From: DATBGS01 sp036557885
GTDB taxonomy: Bacteria > Chloroflexota > Ktedonobacteria > Ktedonobacterales > DATBGS01
Direction: 5' to 3'
Assembly: GCA_036557885.1 (NCBI GenBank)
Contig: DATBGS010000066.1
Location: forward strand, 1-5,938
DNA length: 5,938 nucleotides
A program made the position numbers and the translations under genes. Position 1 is the stretch's first letter. Every line of letters starts with the position of its first letter. Below, piece by piece: positions 1 through 5,418 of this stretch. The notes under the pieces were generated by a model, which searched no databases, had not been told where the DNA came from, and saw only the letters and a program-made list of their open reading frames with translations.

Positions 1-495
1 TCCGGCCTGCTCACGATGGTGGTGCAGGAGTTTATCAAGTGGGACCAGTTTGTACGCTGCATCGCGCTGGGCCAGGAAGAAGTGCTGCCCATCAAATACG
101 ACCCACGCGAGCGCAAATATCATGTCGAGCACGACCATCTCACGCCGGAGCTTGGCAAGCGCATCGTGGATGATTCGCTCAAGCTGGTGCGCGCCCTGGG
201 CTACGACATGAACTCGCTGGAATGGGCGGTGCGCGACGGCGTGCCCTACGCCATTGACTTTATGAACCCCGCGCCCGATATGGACATCCACTCGCTAACG
301 CCGCACTATTTCGAGTGGGCCGTCAAGCACATGGCGGATATGGTCATCCGGCTGGCAAAGAATCCGCGCTCGCAAGGGCGCGACCTGCGCTGGAACACGC
401 TCTTTGCCGAGCACCGGCTGGACGCACCAGAAGGGAACCACGAGGAGCAGCACGAGGTAAAAGCGGGCAGAGCCAATAAATCCAAGAAGTCTTAG
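1..495 (+). CDS. ATP-grasp ligase, C-terminal part (5' end outside window)
   Basis: The reading frame is open from base 1, so the true start lies upstream; the first internal ATG (16) is not taken as the start. About 164 residues are visible. The order of motifs fits the C-terminal half of an ATP-grasp fold: MVVQEFI (a core strand with the conserved QEF), RCIALG and VLPIKYDP strands, a helix ending in LVRALGYD, then LEWAVRDGVPYAIDFMNPAPD. In RimK-like and related ATP-grasp enzymes the Glu of the LEW strand and the acidic/Asn residues of the DFMNP strand bind the Mg-ATP metals (family knowledge). Such enzymes activate a carboxylate as an acylphosphate and join it to an amine. The last 20 or so residues are charged, Lys/Glu-rich and probably disordered. 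The gene lies upstream of two other amidoligases, implying a shared pathway. The substrate is unknown, and the N-terminal half is needed to place the subfamily. Confidence 0.8.
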   Translation, partial: SGLLTMVVQEFIKWDQFVRCIALGQEEVLPIKYDPRERKYHVEHDHLTPELGKRIVDDSLKLVRALGYDMNSLEWAVRDGVPYAIDFMNPAPDMDIHSLTPHYFEWAVKHMADMVIRLAKNPRSQGRDLRWNTLFAEHRLDAPEGNHEEQHEVKAGRANKSKKS

Positions 496-532
496 AGAGA
501 GCACCGCAGCCTTCCCACTGAAAGGAAATCCG

Positions 533-1276
533 ATGGAGCACCTCTCTGACCCTCCTCCGGTTGCCAGCCAATCGGACCGGTCCCCCGCTGGCCTGGGGAA
601 TGGCCCCCTGTCCCCGCTCACGCTGGGATTGGTGGCGTGTAGTGGAATCGGGCCACTCCTGTGGACGGCCACCTATCTGCTTGAAGGAGCCACGCGGCCA
701 GGCTATGATGCGTCGCAGCAACCGATTAGTGCCCTGAGCCTTGGTCCTGGGGGGTGGGTGCAGCAAGCCAATTTCGTCGTCTTCGGCGTCCTGACGCTGC
801 TCTCAGCGTTTGGCTGGTACCGGGTTCTGCGGCCAGGGCGGGCTTGCATTGGATTTCCGCTGTTCCAGGGCATCAGCGGCTTGAGCCTGATAGGTGCTGG
901 CGTGTTTTCCCTCGATCCAAATCCCGGCTACCCACCCGGCGCCGTCCTGACAGCCCCGACGGTGCATGGGACGCTCCATGTGGTCTTTGCGTACATCGTC
1001 ATTCTTGCCCTGGCAGGCGGCTGTTTCGTTTTCGCTCGACGCTTTGCTCGTGAACCCCGGTGGCGTGGGTGGGCCGCGTACTCCGTGATTACGGGCGTGC
1101 TGATCCTGGTCTTTTTTTGGCTGTTCCTCAACAGTGCTTCCACCGGACTACCCGGCGGACTGGTTGAGCGCCTCTCAGCAGAGGCTCACTCGCTTTGGAG
1201 CTTTTTGCTCACAGCCGCGCTCTTGTTCCGTAAAAGGCCAGGAGCGGAGACAACGAAGCAAGAAGGGGTGGGATGA
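533..1276 (+). CDS. DUF998 family integral membrane protein
   Basis: A 247-residue protein with about six predicted membrane segments (roughly residues 28-50, 76-98, 108-126, 146-168, 178-201 and 216-233). After TM1 comes a signature loop, RPGYDASQQPISALSLGPGG, followed by WVQQANFVVFG. This, together with SLDPNPGYPPG around 126-136 and VHGTLH at 144-149, matches my recollection of DUF998 proteins, whose function is not established. The first 25 residues are polar and Pro/Ser-rich. ATG 533 is chosen because AAAGGAAA at 521-528 gives a well-spaced Shine-Dalgarno sequence. The gene begins 37 bp after the ATP-grasp gene and is probably co-transcribed. Its arginine codons are mostly CGG with several CGT, CGA and AGG, while the neighbours use mainly CGC, which suggests a separate origin. 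It may be a membrane partner of the pathway or an unrelated insertion. Confidence 0.78.
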   Translation: MEHLSDPPPVASQSDRSPAGLGNGPLSPLTLGLVACSGIGPLLWTATYLLEGATRPGYDASQQPISALSLGPGGWVQQANFVVFGVLTLLSAFGWYRVLRPGRACIGFPLFQGISGLSLIGAGVFSLDPNPGYPPGAVLTAPTVHGTLHVVFAYIVILALAGGCFVFARRFAREPRWRGWAAYSVITGVLILVFFWLFLNSASTGLPGGLVERLSAEAHSLWSFLLTAALLFRKRPGAETTKQEGVG

Positions 1277-1404
1277 CCATCGCTCTGAAGGCAAAGCGGT
1301 TCGGCACGGAGGCAGGGTTCCGGTATCTGGCCTGGCTATGGCCGCGCTTCATGTATCTGGAGGTCTTGTATGCTCCTACGAGAAGCCATCAACAACTATC
1401 ATGA
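1273..1404 (+). CDS. possible 43-residue small ORF overlapping both neighbours
   Basis: An ATG at 1273 overlaps the stop codon of the DUF998 gene as ATGA, and AAGGGG at 1263-1268 could serve as a ribosome binding site. The frame runs through the 93-bp gap and ends at TGA 1402-1404, 35 bases inside the following ATP-grasp gene. The peptide begins MTIALKAKRFGTEAGF and has an aromatic middle (YLAWLWPRFMYLEVLY). I recognise no family. It could be a coupling or leader peptide that carries ribosomes to the start at 1370, or simply a chance open frame. Only the start context favours it. Confidence 0.2.
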   Translation: MTIALKAKRFGTEAGFRYLAWLWPRFMYLEVLYAPTRSHQQLS

Positions 1405-2722
1405 TCTGCTCACCGACGAACTGGCCCAGGAATCCTGGGCACAGCTTGAAGACCAGATGCGGCGGCGCGGCCTCTTTTTTGGCACGCGCCCGCTCTCCAC
1501 TGTGCTGCGCCCGCGCTTCCTCACCATCGAGCAATACCGCTTTCTTCAGTTGCGGGTGCAAGGAATCCTGGGCGCCTTTGAGAAAGCCTATCGCGCCGCG
1601 CTGGAAAACGAGCATATCCGCGCCCAGTTTGGCCTCAACGACTGGGAAGAAGAGTTCATCCAGTACGACCCCGGCTTTCGCGCGCCCAGCCCAACCGGAC
1701 GCATGGATACCTTTTTTGTTACCGAGCATGGCGGCCTCAAGCTCGTGGAATATAACGCGGAGACGCCCGCCGCGTCTGGCTACAATGATGCCCTCACCGA
1801 AGTCTTCTGGGGGCTGCCCATCACCCGCGAATTTTTGCGCCGTCAAGAACTGCGCCCGCTCCCCGCGCGCCACAGCGTCATGCACGTGCTGATTGACGCT
1901 TACCAGCAGTGGTGCGGGCGCCGCGAACTGCCCACCATTGGCATTCTGGACTGGAAAGAAGTGCCAACCTACAGCGAGTTTGTGCTCTTTAACGAGTATT
2001 TCAAATCGCAGGGCCTCACCTCAGTGATTGGCGACCCGCGCGAGGTCGAATACCGCGACGGCAAGCTCTACGTGGGCGACACGCACATCACCATGATCTA
2101 TAAGCGCGTGCTGCTGCACGAGTTAATGCAGCGCGGCGGGCGCGACCATCCCATCTTCCAGGCCGTGCGCGAGCATGCCGTGTGTATGGTGAATCCGCTG
2201 CGCTGCAAGATTCTGCACAAAAAAGCAAGCCTGGCCGTCCTCAGCGACGAGCGCAACGAGCAGCTTTTTAGCGCCGCAGAGCGCAAGCTGATTAACGATC
2301 ACATCCCCTGGACTCGCAGCGTCGAAAACCGCCACACCACCTATCACGATCAACCAGCCGACCTCATCCCGCTCATTCTGGAGCACCGCGAGCGCTTTGT
2401 GCTCAAGGCCAACGACGACTACGGCGGCAAAGGCATCGTGCTGGGCTGGCACACCGAGGCCGAGGAGTGGGCGAAAGCGGTGCAAACAGCCCTCACCGAA
2501 CCATTTGTTGTGCAGGAGCGCGTCGCCATCCCCAACGAGTCGTATCCGGCGCTGGTGGATGGCAAGGTGCAGTTCTTTGATCGGATTATGGATACCGCCC
2601 CGTTTATCTGGCATGGCAACTATGTAGATGGCTGCCTGACGCGCCTCTCCACCGAGGCGCTGGTCAACGTGACGGCAGGCGGCGGCTCAACTGTACCAAC
2701 GTTCCTGGTAGAGAAACGCTAA
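1370..2722 (+). CDS. circularly permuted ATP-grasp protein, glutathionylspermidine-synthase-like
   Basis: A complete 450-residue protein. Visible motifs are RMD at 111-113, EYNAE at 127-131 (resembling the acidic substrate/metal motif of glutathionylspermidine synthases), VNP at 274-276 and HKK at 283-285. A glycine-rich ATP-binding loop (VLKANDDYGGKGIVLG, 344-359) comes next, then VVQERV at 380-385, and near the C-terminus RLSTEALVNVTAGGG (425-439) with a likely metal-binding Asn 433. Placing the glycine-rich nucleotide loop after the acid/Asn motifs is characteristic of permuted ATP-grasp folds. The expected chemistry is ATP-dependent carboxylate-amine ligation in the cytoplasm. ATG 1370 has GGAGG at 1359-1363, six bases upstream. 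The gene lies 80 bp upstream of the YbdK-type ligase, with a palindromic repeat between them. Arginine codons are dominated by CGC. Glutathionylspermidine itself is unlikely to be the product because the amidase half of the bifunctional enzyme is absent. Confidence 0.85.
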   Translation: MLLREAINNYHDLLTDELAQESWAQLEDQMRRRGLFFGTRPLSTVLRPRFLTIEQYRFLQLRVQGILGAFEKAYRAALENEHIRAQFGLNDWEEEFIQYDPGFRAPSPTGRMDTFFVTEHGGLKLVEYNAETPAASGYNDALTEVFWGLPITREFLRRQELRPLPARHSVMHVLIDAYQQWCGRRELPTIGILDWKEVPTYSEFVLFNEYFKSQGLTSVIGDPREVEYRDGKLYVGDTHITMIYKRVLLHELMQRGGRDHPIFQAVREHAVCMVNPLRCKILHKKASLAVLSDERNEQLFSAAERKLINDHIPWTRSVENRHTTYHDQPADLIPLILEHRERFVLKANDDYGGKGIVLGWHTEAEEWAKAVQTALTEPFVVQERVAIPNESYPALVDGKVQFFDRIMDTAPFIWHGNYVDGCLTRLSTEALVNVTAGGGSTVPTFLVEKR

Positions 2723-2729
2723 TCGCGCC

Positions 2730-2788
2730 TTGTAGCGCCAGCCTCCGTGCTGGCGAACGTTTCGCCGCCGGGGTCGGCGGCGCTACAA
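2730..2788. repeat. head-to-head pair of GTAGC hairpin modules
   Basis: Two 28-nt modules face each other across CGT (2758-2760). Module A is 2730-2757 on the + strand and module B is 2761-2788 on the - strand. Both begin TTGTAGCGCC and end GGCGAA, so the whole has perfect 10-bp terminal inverted repeats (2730-2739 and 2779-2788). Each module also folds on its own: A as CGCCAGC/GCTGGCG with loop CTCCGT, B as an 8-bp CGCCGCCG/CGGCGGCG stem with a GGGT loop. The stem bases differ between A and B but remain paired. No T-run follows, so it is not a classic terminator. The 3' end runs directly into the ribosome binding site of the next gene. Confidence 0.85.
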
Positions 2789-2794
2789 AAGGAG
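2787..2794 (+). promoter_or_regulatory. ribosome binding site of the YbdK-type gene, abutting the palindrome
   Basis: AAAAGGAG lies eight bases before ATG 2803 and fixes that start. Its first two A bases belong to the right arm of the 59-bp palindrome, so folding of the repeat in mRNA would place a stable hairpin immediately upstream of, but not across, the GGAG core. Confidence 0.7.
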
Positions 2795-2802
2795 CCGAAT
2801 CC

Positions 2803-3954
2803 ATGATCAAGCCCCCCTCCCTGACGATTGGCATTGAGGAAGAGTATCAGATTATTGACCCCCAGACGCGGGAACTGCGCTCGTATATCACCGAGATGCT
2901 GGCCGATGGCGAGACGCTCTTGATGCAGGAGATCAAGCCAGAGCTGCATCAGTCCATTGTGGAGATTGACACCAAGGTCTGCCAGTCGCCCGCCGAAGTG
3001 CGCGCCGAACTCGTGCGGCTGCGGCGGGGCGTGATGGAACTGGCCGCCAGGGGTGGACTCAAGATCGCCGCCGCTGGCACGCATCCCTTTTCCTCGTGGA
3101 TGGCGCAAGAGATTACGCCAATGGACCGCTATGCTGGCGTGAAGGACGACATGCAAGAACTGGCGCAGCGCCTGCTCATCTTTGGCACGCATGTACACGT
3201 GGGCATCGAAGACCGCGAATTTCTGGTGGACGCGATGAACGTCTCGCGCTATCTGCTGCCGCACCTGCTCTGCCTCTCCACCAGTTCGCCCTTCTGGATG
3301 GGCCGCCAAACCGGACTCAAATCGTATCGCAGCATCGTCTTCCGCAACTTCCCGCGCACCGGCATTCCGCGCATCTTTGGCTCGTGGAGTGAACTGACCG
3401 GCCTGGTAGAAACCCTGGCCGTCACCAACTCCATCCCCGATGGCACCAAAATCTGGTGGGATATTCGCCCCAACTGGAAATATCCCACGCTGGAGGTGCG
3501 CATCTGCGATGTCTGCACCCGTGTAGATGAGGCCGTCTGCATTGGCGCGCTCTTCCAGGCCATCATCGCCAAGCTCTGGAAGCTGCGCCGCGACAACATG
3601 ACCTTCCGCATCTATCCCGCTGATCTGATCGAAGAGAACAAATGGCGCGCGGTGCGGCGCGGGCTGGATGGCAAGCTGATTGATTTTGGCAAGCAGGAAG
3701 AAAAGCCTGCCCGCGAACTGATCGAAGAATTAATTGGCTGGTTTATTGATGATGTGGTGGACGAACTGGGCAGCCGCAATGAAGTGGAATATGCTGCGCG
3801 CATCCTGGCCGAAGGCACCAGCGCAGACCGCCAAATTGCCAAGCTCAAGGAAACCGGCGACATGAAAGACGTTGTAGATCAACTCATTGCCGAAACGGAA
3901 GAAGGCGTGCTGGAACCAGCCACCAGCGAGGCCGAGTTGCGCCAGTCGCTATAG
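2803..3954 (+). CDS. YbdK-type carboxylate-amine ligase (GCS2 glutamate-cysteine ligase family 2)
   Basis: A complete 383-residue protein of usual family length. The N-terminus carries TIGIEEEYQI (8-17) with the Glu cluster typical of the glutamine-synthetase-like GCS2 fold. Then come ELHQSIVEIDT (47-57), AAAGTHPFSSW (89-99), the core FGTHVHVGI (127-135), SSPFWMG (161-167), FPRTGIP (183-189), WWDIRPN (218-224) and TLEVRICD (229-236). These His, Glu and Arg residues form the metal- and ATP-binding barrel in the family. The enzyme would join the carboxylate of glutamate or a similar acid to an amine such as cysteine, as known for E. coli YbdK, which has weak glutamate-cysteine ligase activity. 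The true substrate is probably different and set by the neighbouring ATP-grasp ligases. The start is supported by AAAAGGAG. The stop codon TAG is the beginning of a hairpin-repeat module. Key residues look intact. Confidence 0.92.
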   Translation: MIKPPSLTIGIEEEYQIIDPQTRELRSYITEMLADGETLLMQEIKPELHQSIVEIDTKVCQSPAEVRAELVRLRRGVMELAARGGLKIAAAGTHPFSSWMAQEITPMDRYAGVKDDMQELAQRLLIFGTHVHVGIEDREFLVDAMNVSRYLLPHLLCLSTSSPFWMGRQTGLKSYRSIVFRNFPRTGIPRIFGSWSELTGLVETLAVTNSIPDGTKIWWDIRPNWKYPTLEVRICDVCTRVDEAVCIGALFQAIIAKLWKLRRDNMTFRIYPADLIEENKWRAVRRGLDGKLIDFGKQEEKPARELIEELIGWFIDDVVDELGSRNEVEYAARILAEGTSADRQIAKLKETGDMKDVVDQLIAETEEGVLEPATSEAELRQSL

Positions 3955-3993
3955 CGCCCCCTCTGGGGGTAGCGCCGCCGACCCTGGCGGCGC
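3952..3993. repeat. tandem pair of GTAGC-type hairpin modules beginning in the stop codon
   Basis: The first module, TAGCG followed by CCCCC/GGGGG with a TCT loop (3957-3969), is a short degenerate copy whose TAG is the ligase stop codon. The second starts at GTAGC 3969-3973 and folds as GCGCCGCC/GGCGGCGC (3972-3979 with 3986-3993) around GACCCT. Its bases 3969-3992 match module B of the upstream palindrome at 23 of 24 positions, in the opposite orientation, showing that the two intergenic repeats are copies of one element. Confidence 0.75.
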
Positions 3994-3998
3994 CCACA

Positions 3999-4071
3999 TG
4001 CCCGGCACGGTGGCCGGGGCTACGGACGAGAACTGCCTGTAGCCCCGGCCACCGTGCCGGGCAATGCTACA
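3999..4071. repeat. perfect 25-bp inverted repeat made of two hairpin modules
   Basis: Arms 3999-4023 and 4039-4063 are exact reverse complements of 25 bases, separated by a 15-base loop (4024-4038). The right arm is itself a GTAGC module (GTAGC, then CCCGGC/GCCGGG around CACCGT), and it is also bounded by TGTAGC (4038-4043) and GCTACA (4066-4071). It matches module A at 2732-2757 in 20 of 26 positions. Here the GTAGC ends face the centre, opposite to the 2730-2788 pair. The RNA would fold very stably, but no T-run follows, so mRNA end protection or processing is as likely as termination. Confidence 0.85.
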
Positions 4072-4107
4072 CATACTGTTCAGGCGAGTTTGATATTGAC
4101 ACCTCCT

Positions 4108-4144
4108 GAAAGAAACGCTTCCCTTCAGGGGTTGCGTCTTTTTC
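4108..4144 (+). terminator. probable transcription terminator-like hairpin
   Basis: GAAAGAAACGC at 4108-4118 pairs with GCGTCTTTTTC at 4134-4144 (nine Watson-Crick pairs, one G-U, one mismatch). The stem continues through CCC/GGG around TTCA. The T-rich 3' arm resembles a rho-independent terminator in which the A/T part of the stem is the U-tract. It lies after the amidoligase genes and before the sigma factor gene. An alternative, shorter pairing CCTGAA/TTCAGG (4105-4110 with 4124-4129) competes with it. Confidence 0.4.
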
Positions 4145-4173
4145 AAAAAAGCACGCCAAAAAAACGCACGATT

Positions 4174-4200
4174 TTGCCAGTTGCGAACCATATATGAATA
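4174..4200 (+). promoter_or_regulatory. candidate promoter region for the sigma factor gene
   Basis: This is the AT-rich stretch between the terminator-like hairpin and the sigma gene. It contains TTGCCA (4174-4179), the palindrome CATATATG (4189-4196) and a -10-like TATGAAT (4193-4199). The spacing between the TTGCCA and the TATGAAT is too short for a standard housekeeping promoter, so only the general location is proposed. Confidence 0.2.
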
Positions 4201-4230
4201 GGGAACAGAAACAACTACGCGAGGAACAGC

Positions 4231-5418
4231 ATGCTTGCAGGCGAACAACTGGAGAACGTGACCGCCTTTGAGCGCATCATGGCCGCTGAGCGGGCGCGGC
4301 TCCTGCGCTGGTGTCTCCGCCTGGTCGGGGACCGCGAAACCGCCGAAGATCTGGTGCAGGAAACGCTGAGCGCCGCCTGGCGCAGCACGCGCCGCCCCGC
4401 GCTGGAGCAAGAGTATCCAGCCTGGCTCGCCGGGATTGCCCGCAACCTCTGCCGCGCCTGGCTGAGAAGCCAGCGGCGCGAGGCCGCCCGCCACATCCGG
4501 CTGCTCGTGCCAGAACCAGAAGCAGAACCAGGCCAGGATTCCAGCGCAGACCTGGCCGATACGCTTGATCTGGAAACGCTGCTGGAGCGCAAAGAGTTAA
4601 TTGACCTGCTGGAGCGCGCCCTGGCGCTGCTGCCTCCGGCTACGCGCGCGCTGCTGCTCGCCAAATACATCGAGGAGTTTCCGCTCTCCGAGATTGCCGC
4701 CCGCCTGCGCATCAGCGAGGGCGCTGCTGCCTCGCGTCTGGCGCGTGGGAAAGTGGCCCTGCGCCACGTGCTCGCCACAAACCTGAGCCAGGAAACCAGC
4801 GCCTATGGCCTGGCGCCGCTCAAAACGGGCGCGTGGAGCGAAACCTCCATCTGGTGCCCCGGCTGCGGGCAGCGGAGGCTCCTGGCGCAGTTGTCGCCAG
4901 AGACAGGCGCGTTTCTCCTGCGCTGCCCCTGCTGTTTTAGCAAGCTGCCCGTCAATATGGCCCACTGGAACGACCAGGGAATGTTCCAGGGCACCACCAG
5001 CTATCGGACGGCGCTTTCGCGGCTGAGCGCCTGGGGCCACCATTACTATCACCAGAGCCTTGCCGCTGGCACAGCGCGCTGCACCGGCTGCGGGCAGGTG
5101 GCTCCAGCGCGAATGGCGCAGGAGGAAGACGTGCCAGAGCCTTTCCGCGCGATGCGCTGTATTGTCGTGCGCTGTTCGGCATGCGGGAGAATCGCCATAA
5201 CCGGAGCCACCGGATTGATCTTGTGCCATCCCCAGGTGCAGCAGTTCTGGCGCGCGCGCCCGCGCCTCCAGACGCTCCCTGAGCGCTCCCTGGAACACCA
5301 GGGCCGCCCGGCCTACCTGACCAGCTTTGCCAGCCTGCGCGACAGCGCCCGCCTGGATGTGCTCTGGGACCGCGAAACCTGCGCCATTCTGACCATTGCG
5401 GGAGGCCCGCAGACATGA
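4231..5418 (+). CDS. ECF-type RNA polymerase sigma factor with C-terminal double zinc-ribbon extension
   Basis: A 395-residue protein, about twice the usual ECF sigma length. Residues 15-85 form sigma region 2: LLRWCLRLVGDRETAEDLVQ, a helix with WRSTRR, then YPAWLAGIARNLCRAWLRS, which contacts core polymerase and the -10 element. An acidic linker covers 94-112. Residues 118-182 form region 4, with a helix-turn-helix (SEIAARLRISEGAAASRLARG, 153-173) for -35 recognition. The extension has two four-cysteine units: C209-x2-C212 with C232-x2-C235, and C284-x2-C287 with C315-x2-C318, both zinc-ribbon-like. A last segment of about 75 residues (HPQVQQFW... to LDVLWD) is of unknown fold. GAGGA at 4221-4225 supports ATG 4231. 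No anti-sigma gene is visible in the window, so the extension may be the built-in sensor (inference). The gene overlaps the transporter gene by 4 bp. Confidence 0.88.
   Translation: MLAGEQLENVTAFERIMAAERARLLRWCLRLVGDRETAEDLVQETLSAAWRSTRRPALEQEYPAWLAGIARNLCRAWLRSQRREAARHIRLLVPEPEAEPGQDSSADLADTLDLETLLERKELIDLLERALALLPPATRALLLAKYIEEFPLSEIAARLRISEGAAASRLARGKVALRHVLATNLSQETSAYGLAPLKTGAWSETSIWCPGCGQRRLLAQLSPETGAFLLRCPCCFSKLPVNMAHWNDQGMFQGTTSYRTALSRLSAWGHHYYHQSLAAGTARCTGCGQVAPARMAQEEDVPEPFRAMRCIVVRCSACGRIAITGATGLILCHPQVQQFWRARPRLQTLPERSLEHQGRPAYLTSFASLRDSARLDVLWDRETCAILTIAGGPQT
5398..5410 (+). promoter_or_regulatory. hairpin containing the transporter ribosome binding site
   Basis: GCGGG and CCCGC pair around an AGG loop. 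The ribosome binding site GGAGG (5401-5405), nine bases before ATG 5415, is partly in the stem and partly in the loop. It lies in the last codons of the sigma gene, so a ribosome finishing that gene would melt it. This fits translational coupling. Confidence 0.4.

Noticed and set aside
2730..2788. Rho-independent terminator between the two ligase genes
   Set aside because: There is no T-run after the stem, and the 3' end merges with the ribosome binding site of the next gene.
2719..3309. 196-residue open frame on the minus strand
   Set aside because: It is antisense to the YbdK-type ligase, whose motifs are unambiguous, and it runs through the palindromic repeat.
2730..4071. CRISPR array
   Set aside because: The repeats are few, in mixed orientations, with irregular spacing and diverged stems. 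There are no unique spacers of uniform length.
4096..4101. Consensus -35 hexamer TTGACA
   Set aside because: No acceptable -10 hexamer is found 16-18 bases downstream (the sequence there is TTCCCT-like), and it precedes the terminator-like hairpin.
4202..4229. Repeated GGAACAG (4202-4208 and 4223-4229), resembling an ECF -35 element for autoregulation
   Set aside because: No matching -10 motif is found at the expected distance, and the second copy overlaps the ribosome binding site. The evidence is too weak to call.
3949..4494. 181-residue minus-strand frame crossing the repeat-rich gap
   Set aside because: It covers hairpin repeats, the terminator-like site and the start of the sigma gene. 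Its composition reflects the repeats and no domain is visible.
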